Assembly: GCF_000959725.1 (NCBI RefSeq)
Contig: NZ_CP009323.1
Coordinates: 3,534,001 to 3,598,000 of the forward strand
DNA: 64,000 nucleotides
Source of the DNA: Burkholderia gladioli
GTDB taxonomy: Bacteria > Pseudomonadota > Gammaproteobacteria > Burkholderiales > Burkholderiaceae
Direction of reading: 5' to 3'
Of this stretch, positions 17,283 through 26,737 are shown piece after piece. Under the pieces are notes generated by a model that saw only the letters and a program-made list of their open reading frames with translations, was not told where the DNA came from and made no database searches. The number at the start of each line of letters is the position of its first letter. Positions within the stretch are counted from its first letter, which is position 1. A program made the translations under genes and the position numbers.

Positions 17283-18353
17283 ATGCAAATGCGCAAAATC
17301 CCCGTGACCGTCGTCACGGGCTTCCTCGGCAGCGGCAAGACCACCTTGCTGCGCCACATCCTCGAAAATGCCTCGGGCCGCCGGATCGCGGTGATCGTCA
17401 ACGAATTCGGCGAGCTCGGCATCGACGGCGAGATCCTGAAGGGTTGCGGCATCGGCTGCGAGGAAGGCGCGCAAGCGGCCGGCCAGCTCTACGAACTGGC
17501 CAACGGCTGCCTGTGCTGCACGGTGCAGGAGGAGTTCTACCCGGTGATGGAGGCGCTGGTGGAGCGCCGCGAGCAGATCGACCACGTGCTGATCGAGACC
17601 TCCGGCCTGGCGCTGCCCAAGCCGCTGGTGCAGGCCTTCAACTGGCCGTCGATCAAGAACAGCTTCACCTGCGATGCCGTGATCACGGTGGTCGACGGCC
17701 CGGCCGCCGCGGCCGGCCAGTTCGCCGAGGACGTGCAGGCGGTGGACGCGCAGCGCCGCGCCGATCCGAACCTCGACCACGAATCGCCGCTGCACGAACT
17801 GTTCGCCGACCAGCTTTCCTCGGCCGACCTGGTGATCGTCAACAAGACCGACCTGCTGGACGCGGCGCAGTTCGCCGCGGTGGAGACGACGATCCGCGAG
17901 GAAATCCCGGCGCACGTGAAGATCGTGCGCGCGCAGCGCGGCGAGCTCGACCTGGCCACCCTGATCGGCCTGAACGCGGCCTCCGAGGAAACCATCCACC
18001 TGCGTCACGATCATCACGGCTCGGCCGAGGATGCCGACCATCACCACGACGAATTCGATTCGGTGGTGGTCGAGGCGCGCGTGAGCTCGCGCGAGGCGAC
18101 CATCGCCGCGCTGCGCGCGCTGGTCGATGCGCACACGATCTACCGCGTGAAGGGTTTCGCGGCGCTGCCGGCCACGCCGATGCGGCTGGTGATCCAGGGC
18201 GTGGGCGGGCGCTTCGACAGCTACTTCGACCGGCGCCTCACCGAGGCGGACGGCGCCACCAGCCGTTTCGTGCTGATCGGCGAGGACCTCGACGCGGCCG
18301 CGCTGCAGGCGGCCTTCCTCGCCGCGCTCGGCGACGCCGTGCAAGCGGCCTGA
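17283..18353 (+). CDS. cobW: CobW, cobalamin-biosynthesis GTPase/metallochaperone
   Basis: 356 residues of the COG0523 G3E GTPase family. The P-loop GFLGSGKTTLLRH is at the N-terminus and CLCCT, the metal-binding CxCC motif, is near residue 79. NKTD is the guanine-specificity motif. A His-rich stretch (HLRHDHHGS and DADHHHDEF, residues about 239-258) is followed by the CobW C-terminal domain. It is thought to deliver cobalt to the chelatase. The start at 17283 follows family alignments; the 17 residues before it in frame lie in the leader. First gene after the plus-strand riboswitch, 16 bp before cobN. Confidence 0.94.
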   Translation: MQMRKIPVTVVTGFLGSGKTTLLRHILENASGRRIAVIVNEFGELGIDGEILKGCGIGCEEGAQAAGQLYELANGCLCCTVQEEFYPVMEALVERREQIDHVLIETSGLALPKPLVQAFNWPSIKNSFTCDAVITVVDGPAAAAGQFAEDVQAVDAQRRADPNLDHESPLHELFADQLSSADLVIVNKTDLLDAAQFAAVETTIREEIPAHVKIVRAQRGELDLATLIGLNAASEETIHLRHDHHGSAEDADHHHDEFDSVVVEARVSSREATIAALRALVDAHTIYRVKGFAALPATPMRLVIQGVGGRFDSYFDRRLTEADGATSRFVLIGEDLDAAALQAAFLAALGDAVQAA

Positions 18354-18369
18354 GGCGCGAAGGCTCCCG

Positions 18370-21300
18370 ATGCATCTGCTGCGCACCACGCCGGGCGGTT
18401 TCGTCGACGACACGCAGGGCGTGATCCGCATCGACCAGCGTCCCGCCGAGATCGTGATCCTCAGCTCGGCGGACACCACGCTGTCCCTGCTCGCCAGCGC
18501 GGTGCCGCTGCTCGGCGAGGGTTTCCCGAGCCTGCGGCTGGCCAACGTCAGCTTCCTGCGCCAGCCCGCCTCGGTCGACTTCTATATCGACGACGTGCTG
18601 CAGCACGCCAGCGTGGTGGTGATCGACCATCTCGGCGGCGAGGCCTACTGGCCTTACGGGATCGAGCAGGCGGTCGCGCTGGCCGAACGGCGCGGCCAGC
18701 AGTTGGCGATGTTTTCCGGCGACCTGCAGGAAGATCCGAACCTGGTCGCCAGGAGCACCGTCGACCCGGCGCTGTGTCGGCAGTGGTGGCGCTACCTGCG
18801 CGAGGGCGGCGCCTGGAACGCGCAGGCGCTGTTGCGCAGCATCGCCTTCCATGCGCTCGGCGTCGGCGAGGCGCCGTCGCCGCCGCGTCCGCTGCCGGCC
18901 GCCGCGCTCTATCACCCGATGCACGAGCCGGCCGTGGTGGAAGACTGGCACGCGCGCTGGACGAGCGGCGCGCCGGTGGTCGCGATCCTGTTCTACAAGG
19001 CGCACTGGCAGGCCGCCAACACGGCCGTGTTCGACGCGCTGATCGAGGCGCTCGAGCGCGAGGGGCTCAACCCGCTGCCGATCGCCGTCACCTCGCTGAA
19101 GGACGCCGCGAGCCGCGAGGTGATCGCGCGGCTGGTCGCCTCGGAGCGCGTCGCGCTGGTGCTCAACACCACCGCCTTCGCGGCCGGCGCGATCGACGCG
19201 CCCTCGGCCGTCGAGCTGGCCGGCGACGCGCCGGTGCTGCAGGTGATCCTCTCGGGCGGCAACCGCGAGGCCTGGCTCGCCGATCCCCAGGGCCTGCACG
19301 CGCGCGACATCGCCATGCACGTGGCGCTGCCCGAGGTGGACGGGCGCATCGTCACGCGCGCGGTCAGCTTCAAGGGGCTGGCCTATCGCTGCCCGCACAC
19401 CGAGGTCGACGTGGTGCGCTACCAGCCCGACGCGGAGCGCATCGCCTTCGTCGCCGAGCTGAGCCGCCGCTGGTGCCGGCTGCGCACCGAGCCGAACGCG
19501 GGCAAGCGGCTCGCGCTGGTGCTGGCCAACTACCCGACCAGCGAGGGACGCATCGGCAACGGCGTGGGGCTCGACACGCCGGCCTCGGCGCTCGGCATCC
19601 TGGCCGCGCTGGGCGAAGCCGGCTACACGCTGGCCGGCGCGCTGCCCGAGACGGGCGACGCGCTGATCGCGCGGCTCACCGAGGGCGTGACCAACGACCC
19701 GACCTCGCAGGCGATCCGCCCGGCCTTCCAGAGCCTCGCGATGGACGCCTACCGGCGCCGTTACGCGCGGCTGCCGGCGGCCGCGCGCGAGGCGATCGAG
19801 GCGCGCTGGGGCGAGCCCGAGCAAGACCCGACGCTGCGCCACGGACGTTTCCCGATCGCCGGCTGGCGCGCGGGGCAGGTGTTCGTCGGGATCCAGCCGG
19901 CGCGCACGCGCGAGGCGAACGACTACGCGAGCTATCACGATGCCGAGATCGTGCCGCCGCACGCTTATCTGGCCTTCTACTTCTGGCTGCGCGACGCATT
20001 CGCGATCGACGCGATCGTGCACGTCGGCAAGCACGGCAATCTCGAATGGCTGCCGGGCAAGAGCGTGGCGCTGTCCGAGGCCTGCTGGCCCGACCTGATC
20101 CTCGGGCCGCTGCCGCATCTGTACCCGTTCATCGTCAACGATCCCGGCGAGGGCAGCCAGGCCAAGCGCCGCGCCCAGGCGGTGATCGTCGACCACCTGA
20201 TGCCGCCGCTCACGCGCGCCGAGAACTACGGCCCGCTGCAGGACCTGGAGCGGCAGGTCGACGAATACTACGACGCGCTGATGGTCGATCCGCGCCGCGC
20301 CAAGCTGCTGCGCCGGAGTATCCTCGACACCATCGTCGAGCACCGGCTGCACGAGGAACTGAGCCTGGCCGAGCCCAGCGGCCGCGACGACGAGGACGCG
20401 CTGCTCACGCGCGTCGACGCCTGGCTCTGCGAACTGAAGGAAGCGCAGATCCGCGACGGCCTGCATGTCTTCGGCCGCTCGCCCGAGGCGCGCCAGCGCC
20501 GCGACACGCTACTCGCGCTGGCGCGTTTTCCGGTCGGCGACGGGCTCGGCGCGAACGCCGGCCTGATCGCCGCGCTCGCGCGCGATCTCCGGCTCGGCGC
20601 CGGCTTCGATCCGCTCGCGGCCGACTGGGCCGCGCCCTGGCAGGGGCCGCGCCCGGCCGAGTTGAACGAGGTCGACACGACGCCGTGGCGGCATGCCGGC
20701 GACACCCGCGAGCGGCTCGAACTGCTGGCGCAGCGGCTCGTCGCGGGGCTGGCCGGCGAGGGCGGGAGGGGTGAGGGCAATAAGGGCGAAGGCGAGGGCG
20801 ACCGTGTAGCCGAAGGCTTGGCCCCCCGGCACGCGCCCGACGACGCGGCCGACGTGCTCGCGCTGCGTCGCCTGCGCGCCGAAGCCGGGCGCTGGCCGGC
20901 CACGCTGGCCGTGCTCGAACGCGTCGCGCGCGATCTCGCGCCGCGCCTGGACGCCTGCGGCGCCGACGAGTTGCGCCATCTGCTGCGCGGCCTCGACGGC
21001 CGTTTCGTGCCGCCCGGGCCGAGCGGCTCGCCCTCGCGCGGCCGCCCCGACGTGCTGCCGACCGGCCGCAACTTCTACTCGGTCGACACGCGCGCCGTGC
21101 CGACCCAGGCGGCTTGGTCGCTCGGCATGAAGTCGGCGCACCAACTGGTCGAGCGGCATCTGCAGGAGCATGGCGACTATCCGCGCGCGGTCGGCCTGTC
21201 GGTATGGGGCACGGCCACCATGCGCACCGGCGGCGACGACATCGCCCAGGCCTTCGCGCTGATCGGCGTGCGCCCGAAGTGGGCGCACGGCAGCCACCGC

Positions 21301-22272
21301 GTGACCGACTTCGAGATCCTGCCGATCGAGATCTTCGATCGCCCGCGCATCGACGTGACGCTGCGCGTCTCGGGCTTCTTCCGCGACGCCTTCGCCAACC
21401 TGATGCACCTGTTCGACGCGGCCGTGCAGGCGGTCGCCGAGCTCGACGAGCCGGCCCACCTGAACCCGATCCGCGAGCGCGTGCGGCGCGACGCGGCGGC
21501 CCTGGTCGAGCGCGGCGCGAGCGCCGAGGAGGCGCGACGCCGCGCCGGCTGGCGCGTGTTCGGCGCGCGGCCGGGCAGCTACGGCGCCGGCCTGCAGGAG
21601 CTGATCGACCAGCGCAACTGGCAGAGCGACGCCGACCTGGCCCGGGCCTACCAGTCCTGGGGCGGCTACGCCTACGCGCAGGGCAGTGCCGGCGAGGCCG
21701 CGCAGGACGCCTTCGGCGCGCGGCTGGCGAGCATCGACGCAGTGGTGCAGAACCAGGACAACCGCGAGCACGACCTGCTCGACTCCAACGACTACTACCA
21801 GTTCCAGGGCGGCATGGCGGTCGCGGTCCGCCATCTGTCGGGGCGCCAGCCGGCGCTCTACCACGGCGACCACAGCCGCCCCGACACGCCGCGCATGAAC
21901 ACGCTCGGCGAGGAGATCGCGCGCGTGATCCGCTCGCGTGTGGTCAACCCGAAGTGGATCGACGGCGTGAAGCGCCACGGCTACAAGGGCGCGGCCGAGC
22001 TGGCCGCCACCGTCGATTATCTCTACGGCTACGACGCCACCGCGCGCGTGGTGGCCGATCATCAATACGCGCTGGTCACTGACGCCTACGTCAACGACGC
22101 CGACACGCGCGACTTCCTCGAGCGGCACAACCCGCATGCGCTGCACGGCATCTGCGAGCGCCTGCTCGAAGCGATCCAGCGCGGCCTCTGGCAACAACCC
22201 GGCGCCTATCGCGAGCAGCTCGAGGCACGCCTGCTCGCCGTCGAACAGCATCTGGAAGGAACCCGGCGATGA
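18370..22272 (+). CDS. cobN: Cobaltochelatase large subunit CobN
   Basis: 1300 residues, the CobN/ChlH family length. It binds hydrogenobyrinic acid a,c-diamide and accepts cobalt in an ATP-driven complex. Family blocks include NYPTSEGRIGNGVGLDTPAS, HVGKHGNLEWLPGKSVALS and HLFDAAVQAVAELDEP. A Gly/Glu low-complexity insertion (around 20755-20820, residues 796-817) is unlike the rest. The stop overlaps the ATG of the AAA+ subunit gene (ATGA). Its partners here are ChlI/ChlD-type, not CobS/CobT. Confidence 0.97.
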   Translation: MHLLRTTPGGFVDDTQGVIRIDQRPAEIVILSSADTTLSLLASAVPLLGEGFPSLRLANVSFLRQPASVDFYIDDVLQHASVVVIDHLGGEAYWPYGIEQAVALAERRGQQLAMFSGDLQEDPNLVARSTVDPALCRQWWRYLREGGAWNAQALLRSIAFHALGVGEAPSPPRPLPAAALYHPMHEPAVVEDWHARWTSGAPVVAILFYKAHWQAANTAVFDALIEALEREGLNPLPIAVTSLKDAASREVIARLVASERVALVLNTTAFAAGAIDAPSAVELAGDAPVLQVILSGGNREAWLADPQGLHARDIAMHVALPEVDGRIVTRAVSFKGLAYRCPHTEVDVVRYQPDAERIAFVAELSRRWCRLRTEPNAGKRLALVLANYPTSEGRIGNGVGLDTPASALGILAALGEAGYTLAGALPETGDALIARLTEGVTNDPTSQAIRPAFQSLAMDAYRRRYARLPAAAREAIEARWGEPEQDPTLRHGRFPIAGWRAGQVFVGIQPARTREANDYASYHDAEIVPPHAYLAFYFWLRDAFAIDAIVHVGKHGNLEWLPGKSVALSEACWPDLILGPLPHLYPFIVNDPGEGSQAKRRAQAVIVDHLMPPLTRAENYGPLQDLERQVDEYYDALMVDPRRAKLLRRSILDTIVEHRLHEELSLAEPSGRDDEDALLTRVDAWLCELKEAQIRDGLHVFGRSPEARQRRDTLLALARFPVGDGLGANAGLIAALARDLRLGAGFDPLAADWAAPWQGPRPAELNEVDTTPWRHAGDTRERLELLAQRLVAGLAGEGGRGEGNKGEGEGDRVAEGLAPRHAPDDAADVLALRRLRAEAGRWPATLAVLERVARDLAPRLDACGADELRHLLRGLDGRFVPPGPSGSPSRGRPDVLPTGRNFYSVDTRAVPTQAAWSLGMKSAHQLVERHLQEHGDYPRAVGLSVWGTATMRTGGDDIAQAFALIGVRPKWAHGSHRVTDFEILPIEIFDRPRIDVTLRVSGFFRDAFANLMHLFDAAVQAVAELDEPAHLNPIRERVRRDAAALVERGASAEEARRRAGWRVFGARPGSYGAGLQELIDQRNWQSDADLARAYQSWGGYAYAQGSAGEAAQDAFGARLASIDAVVQNQDNREHDLLDSNDYYQFQGGMAVAVRHLSGRQPALYHGDHSRPDTPRMNTLGEEIARVIRSRVVNPKWIDGVKRHGYKGAAELAATVDYLYGYDATARVVADHQYALVTDAYVNDADTRDFLERHNPHALHGICERLLEAIQRGLWQQPGAYREQLEARLLAVEQHLEGTRR

Positions 22273-23378
22273 ACCCGCACGACCCGAGCGGCGGCCTGCC
22301 GCCGTTTCCGTTTTCCGCGCTGATCGGCCAGGCCGCGCTGCAGCAGGCATTGCTGCTGGTGGCCGTCGATCCCTCGATCGGCGGCGTGCTGGTGAGCGGG
22401 CCGCGCGGCACCGCGAAATCGACGGCGGCGCGCGCGCTGGCCGAGCTGCTGCCGCGGGGCCGCTTCGTGACGCTGCCGCTGGGCGCCGCCGACGAGCACG
22501 TGACCGGCACGCTGGACCTGGCCGGCGCGCTCGGCGAGAACGCCGTGCGTTTCTCGCCCGGGCTGCTGGCGCGCGCGCATCTGGGTGTGCTCTATGTGGA
22601 CGAGATCAACCTGCTGCCCGACGGCCTGGTCGACGTGCTGCTCGACGCGGCCGCGAGCGGCGTCAACACGGTCGAGCGCGACGGCATCTCGCACACGCAC
22701 GCGGCGCGCTTCGCGCTGGTCGGCACCATGAATCCGGAAGAGGGCGAGTTGCGTCCGCAGTTGCTGGATCGCTTCGGCTTGATGGTGGAACTCGAGAACT
22801 GTCGCGACATCGATGAGCGGCAGCGCATCGTCAAGGCGCGGCTGGCCTTCGATCTCGATCCGGCGGGCTTTCGCGCCGGGCATGCCGGGGCACTGGCCGC
22901 GCTGGCCGAACGGATCGGCCGCGCGCGCGAGGCGCTGGCGAGCGTGCAGGTCGATGACAGCGTGCACGAGCAGGTTGCCCGGCTCTGCATCGAGGCGGCC
23001 GTCGACGGGCTGCGCGCCGACCTGGTGATGTTGCGCGCCGCGCGGGCGCTGGCCGCCTTCGAGGGCGCGGCGGCGGTGAGCGCCGCGCATGTCGAACGCG
23101 TGGCCGCCGACGTGCTGCGCCATCGCCGCACGCAGGCGTCGGCCGCCGCCGAGTCGTCGTCACCCACGTCGTCGCCAACCGCGTCGCGGCAAACCGATCA
23201 GCCGGCTCGCGGCACCAACCCGCCGCCGCGCGGCGGTGATGCCTCGTCGATCGCGCGAGACGAGGCGCCAGCCGGCGACGGCGGCGCGCGGGACGGCGAC
23301 TGGGGCTACCTGCCGCCCGTACCGGCCGGCCTCACGGCCGTGAAGGGCGTGATCCCGCTGCCCTCAAAAAAACGCTGA
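22269..23378 (+). CDS. Chelatase AAA+ small subunit (ChlI/BchI-like)
   Basis: 369 residues. AAA+ ATPase with Walker A GPRGTAKS (44-51), Walker B LGVLYVDEINLLPDGL, and the chelatase insert DAAASGVNTVERDGISHTHAARF. It also has sensor regions and a C-terminal lid, then a Ser/Thr/Pro-rich linker (about residues 290-360). It powers the CobN chelatase. The reading frame ends at PSKKR-stop just after seven A (23366-23372), followed by a stem-loop, and the minus-one frame continues into a VWA domain. So this product is probably the unshifted form of a two-product gene. Coupled to cobN by ATGA. Confidence 0.94.
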   Translation: MNPHDPSGGLPPFPFSALIGQAALQQALLLVAVDPSIGGVLVSGPRGTAKSTAARALAELLPRGRFVTLPLGAADEHVTGTLDLAGALGENAVRFSPGLLARAHLGVLYVDEINLLPDGLVDVLLDAAASGVNTVERDGISHTHAARFALVGTMNPEEGELRPQLLDRFGLMVELENCRDIDERQRIVKARLAFDLDPAGFRAGHAGALAALAERIGRAREALASVQVDDSVHEQVARLCIEAAVDGLRADLVMLRAARALAAFEGAAAVSAAHVERVAADVLRHRRTQASAAAESSSPTSSPTASRQTDQPARGTNPPPRGGDASSIARDEAPAGDGGARDGDWGYLPPVPAGLTAVKGVIPLPSKKR

Positions 23379-24052
23379 GCCATCGAACGACTGCCCCCGC
23401 CGCGCCAGGCAGCGGGGTTCGATGGCGGCACGGCAAGCTTCCCGCCCGGCAGGGCCTGCCCGGCACGCGCATCGCGTGGCCGGCGACGCTGGCCGCCAAG
23501 CGCGGCGGCCCGCTCGAGGCCGCGCATCTGCGCTTTCGGCCGCGCTCGGGCGAGCCGCGCGCCTTCCACTGCTTCGTGCTCGACTGTTCGGCCTCGATGC
23601 TCGACGGCGCTCGCCTGGCGCTCGCCAAGGGCCTGCTGGTCGCGCTGTTCGACGCGGCGGCGCGCGAGCGTGCCGAGGTGGCGCTGATCGGCTTCGGCGG
23701 GCGCGGCGCCGAGCGGCGTTTCGGGCCGGCGGTGCCGCGCTGGTGGAACGAGCGCTGGCTCGAACCGGTGGCGGGCGGTGGCGGCACGCCCTTGTCGGCC
23801 GGCATCGCGATGGCGCAATCCCTGCTCGCGCGGATCGCGCGGCGCAGGCCCGGCGCGCCACGCACGCTCTGGCTGCTGAGCGACATGCGCACCGACGAGA
23901 TGCCTTCGCGGCCGGCCCAGGCCGACGAGATCCACCTCGTCGACTTCGACGATGCCGCCGTGCGGCTGGGCAGGGCGCAGCGTCTGGCGCGCCGGTGGGA
24001 GGCTTCGTGCCGCCGGCCCGAGGATTTGATTTCCCGGATCGATCGCAACTAA
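22269..24052 (+). CDS. chlD: Chelatase medium subunit ChlD-like, by predicted minus-one frameshift
   Basis: Joining codon 368 to the minus-one frame from base 23372 gives 594 residues: AAA+ module, proline-rich linker, then a VWA domain. This is the normal ChlD/BchD architecture. The VWA part begins RIAWPATLAAKRGGPLEAA and has the MIDAS motif DCSAS (Asp439), the GGGTPLSAG loop and LLSDMRTDE. No ATG, GTG or TTG start with a ribosome-binding site exists in this frame before the VWA fold; the first GTG (23576) is inside it. Translation by slippage is an inference, but strongly supported by the signals at 23366-23425. Confidence 0.8.
23366..23425 (+). promoter_or_regulatory. Programmed minus-one ribosomal frameshift signal
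   Basis: Slippery run A-AAA-AAA (23366-23372) lies in the correct phase, two codons before the zero-frame TGA (23376-23378). After 7 nt comes a perfect 9-bp stem CCATCGAAC (23380-23388) / GTTCGATGG (23417-23425) with an inner CTGCC/GGCAG stem (23391-23395, 23408-23412). Slippery site, spacer and stem match the classical arrangement. Confidence 0.82.
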
Positions 24053-24225
24053 CGGTCTTTCCGAAAGGCCCCTGACAGTTCCACCACGCTTGCTGCGACC
24101 TCACCCCATCAAGTTGAACAAGGGGAAGGACGGTAGTCGCCCGATCCCGCGGCATCGTTTCCCGGACTTTCGGACCCTGGCCTCGTCCGTGGTGCGCGGC
24201 CGCCGCGAGGGCGAAGGTCCCGTCG

Positions 24226-24975
24226 TCACAGCCCGCGTGCCACGCGCTGCGCGAGCGTGGTCAGGTCGACCAGCAGCCGCGTCTCGCGCTGCGGCGTGAG
24301 CCGGTCGACCGGCACGCTGGTGCTGACGGCGATCCGCTTGCCCGCCGAGGACACCCCCACGAACACGGCCAGGCAGGCCAGCCCCGTGCAGGCCTCCTCG
24401 CGCTCGATCGCGTAGGCGCGTTCGCGCACCTCGGCCAGCGCGGCCAGCAGGTCGGCGCGGCGCGTGAGCGAATGCTCGGTCAGCGCGCGCAGCCGCGCCG
24501 GCATGATCATCTGCACGGTTTCGTCGTCGAGGCTGGCGAGCAGCGCCTTGCCGAGCGCCGAGCAATGCGCCGGCAGCCGCGAGCCGATGTCGGAAACCAG
24601 CCGCACCGCGCGCGACGGATCCTCGCGCGCCAGGTAGACCACCTCGGCGCGATCCAGCACGGCCATCTGCACCGCCTCGTTGTGCTTCGCCACGAACCAG
24701 GCGGCCTCGCGGCGGAACGCGTCGAGCGTGAAGTCGGCCAGCAGGTAGGTGCTGCCGATCTCGAACAGGGCCACGCCGATCGCGTAGCCGTCGCCGATCT
24801 TGACCAGCCACTGGCGCCGCTCCAGCGCCTCCAGCGTCAGGTACAGCGTGCTGCGCGGCATGCCGGTCAGCGCCAGCAGGTCCTTCGCGGAGGTCGGGCG
24901 GCGGCTCGTCTTGAGCGCCTCGAGGATGTCGTGGACCCGCGCGATGGCGGGCACGTCGGTCGGTTTGTCGGGCAT
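24226..24975 (-). CDS. IclR-family transcriptional regulator
   Basis: 249 residues. N-terminal winged helix (RVHDILEALKTSRRPTSAKDLL, then TGMPRSTLYLTLEALERRQW) and C-terminal IclR effector domain (DIGSRLPAHCSALGKALLA, and CTGLACLAVFVG near the end). ATG 24975 is used; the longer frame runs over the promoter of the divergent gene. It is divergent from the FAH-family gene with 134 bp between starts, so it most likely controls that gene in response to its substrate. Effector unknown. Confidence 0.92.
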   Translation of the reverse strand: MPDKPTDVPAIARVHDILEALKTSRRPTSAKDLLALTGMPRSTLYLTLEALERRQWLVKIGDGYAIGVALFEIGSTYLLADFTLDAFRREAAWFVAKHNEAVQMAVLDRAEVVYLAREDPSRAVRLVSDIGSRLPAHCSALGKALLASLDDETVQMIMPARLRALTEHSLTRRADLLAALAEVRERAYAIEREEACTGLACLAVFVGVSSAGKRIAVSTSVPVDRLTPQRETRLLVDLTTLAQRVARGL

Positions 24976-25109
24976 CGCGGCCTCGTGGTTGGCGGGCGCC
25001 GGCCGGCGGCGCCGGTCGATGTGTCCAGCGGGCTGGATTATACGCCGGCCCCTTGGACAGCCGGGCAGGGGGCTCGTAGCATCGTGCGCATCCCAAACTG
25101 GAGACATCG

Positions 25110-26309
25110 ATGAACGCCCCGACCCCCTCGACCCACCCCCACCCGATCGACGCCCTGTTGCCGGCCGATCTCGACGACGCGCTGCTGGTGGGCCGCGTCT
25201 GGCGCAAGACCGCGGCCTTCGAGGGCCCCAGCGTGGTGGTGGTGCGCGGCGGCGAGCTGTTCGACATCACGGCGGCGGCGCCGACCACGGCCGACCTGTT
25301 CGACCAGGCGGACCCGGCCGGCTTCGCCCGGCAGGCCGAGGGCGAATCGCTCGGTTCGGCGCGCGAGCTGCTGGCCGCGCAGCTGGATGGCGGGGCGTCG
25401 CCCGCGCTGCGCCTGCTCGCGCCTTGCGACGTGCAGGCCATCAAGGCCTGTGGCGTGACCTTCGCGGTCAGCCTGGTCGAGCGCGTGATCGAGGAGCAGG
25501 CGGCCGGCGACGCGAGCCGCGCCGAGGAAGTGCGCGCCACCATCCAGCACGCGATCGGCACCGACCTGTCGCAGGTCGTGCCGGGTTCCGAGGCGGCCAT
25601 GAAGCTCAAGCGCGAGCTGCAGGCGCGGGGCGTCTGGTCGCAATACCTGGAGGTCGGCATCGGGCCCGACGCCGAGGTGTTCACCAAGTCGCAGCCGATG
25701 TCGGCGGTCGGTTTCGCGAGCGAGGTCGGGCTGCTGCCGATCTCCACCTGGAACAATCCCGAGCCGGAGGTGGTGCTGGCCGTCAATGCGCGCGGCGCGG
25801 CGGTGGGCGCCACGCTCGGCAACGACGTCAACCTGCGCGATATCGAGGGCCGCTCGGCGCTGCTGCTGGGCAAGTGCAAGGACAACAACGCCTCCTGCGC
25901 GATCGGCCCCTTCGTGCGCCTGTTCGACACGCGCTTCACGATCGACACGGTGCGCCAGGCCTCGGTCGCGCTGCGCATCGAGGGCGAGGACGGCTTCGTG
26001 CTCGACGGCGTGAGCCACATGTCCGAGATCAGCCGCGATCCGCTCGACCTGGTCGCGCAGACCTGCGGCACGCACCATCAATACCCGGACGGTTTCATGC
26101 TGTTCCTCGGCACCATGTTCTCGCCGATCCAGGACCGCGACCAGCCCGGTGCCGGCTTCACGCACCACCTGGGCGACAGCGTGCGAATCTCGACCGCCTC
26201 GCTGGGCGCGCTGGTCAATCGCGTCTCGCTGTGCACCGAGGTCGCGCCCTGGGAATTCGGCACGCGTGCCTTGTTCCGCAATCTCGCCGCGCGTGGCCTG
26301 GTGCGCTGA
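25110..26309 (+). CDS. Fumarylacetoacetate hydrolase-family enzyme
   Basis: 399 residues. It is a two-domain FAH-fold protein with the family core KSQPMSAVGFASEVGLLPIS, NNPEPEVVLAVN and LGNDVNLRDIEGRSALLLGK. These give the metal-binding acidic residues. Homologues of this length are hydrolases or dehydratases of 2-keto-3-deoxy sugar acids or of acyl-pyruvates. The substrate is not determinable here. It stands alone opposite an IclR regulator, which suggests catabolic control. The ATG has GGAG 8 bp upstream. Confidence 0.85.
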   Translation: MNAPTPSTHPHPIDALLPADLDDALLVGRVWRKTAAFEGPSVVVVRGGELFDITAAAPTTADLFDQADPAGFARQAEGESLGSARELLAAQLDGGASPALRLLAPCDVQAIKACGVTFAVSLVERVIEEQAAGDASRAEEVRATIQHAIGTDLSQVVPGSEAAMKLKRELQARGVWSQYLEVGIGPDAEVFTKSQPMSAVGFASEVGLLPISTWNNPEPEVVLAVNARGAAVGATLGNDVNLRDIEGRSALLLGKCKDNNASCAIGPFVRLFDTRFTIDTVRQASVALRIEGEDGFVLDGVSHMSEISRDPLDLVAQTCGTHHQYPDGFMLFLGTMFSPIQDRDQPGAGFTHHLGDSVRISTASLGALVNRVSLCTEVAPWEFGTRALFRNLAARGLVR

Positions 26310-26737
26310 GCCGGCTTTTCCCCGCTTCCTTGTTGGCTTCCCCTCTGGCGGCGGCGCGCGATGCGTGCCGCCGCCTGCCCGGTTCGTCCACGCCGGCACG
26401 CCGCACCGGCGCGGTGCAAGCCGGCGCGGACCTCGAACCGCGCCATCCTGCTTCGTCGAAGCCCATCGGTATCCGAAGCATCGCCGATGCCGCGACGATG
26501 AGCCGGGCAATCCGCTGACCATTCCCCTCGCTTTCCCCTTGCTTCCCGCCGCGCCTTCCGTCCTCCCTCCTGTCGTCCTTTCCGTTTCGAACCGCTGTTC
26601 CGAGTTCTGCCGATCGAGCGGAATAATCGCCGGCTCTCGCGTGTTCAGCATCAGGTACACGCAACAACACCAGCGCGCGACGCTCCCGCAAGGTCGGGCA
26701 TGGCGCCCGCCGCTGAACGAAGAGACGGAGTCATGGA
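26310..26737. other. 428-bp intergenic region
   Basis: No gene supported. It contains a GCATCGCCGATGC inverted repeat (about 26479-26491) and a long pyrimidine-rich tract at about 26520-26590 on the plus strand, which might be a Rho-loading stretch after the FAH gene. The promoter of the next gene must lie after it; none is clear. Confidence 0.5.

Noticed and set aside
20755..20820. GAGGGC-type low-complexity repeats inside cobN
   Set aside because: They keep the reading frame and form a Gly/Glu linker, so this is an insertion in the protein and not a mobile or regulatory element.
23576..24052. VWA domain as a separate gene from GTG 23576
   Set aside because: The GTG lies inside the fold, just before the MIDAS motif. 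The frame is open back to the slippery A run, so it is better read as the frameshift product.
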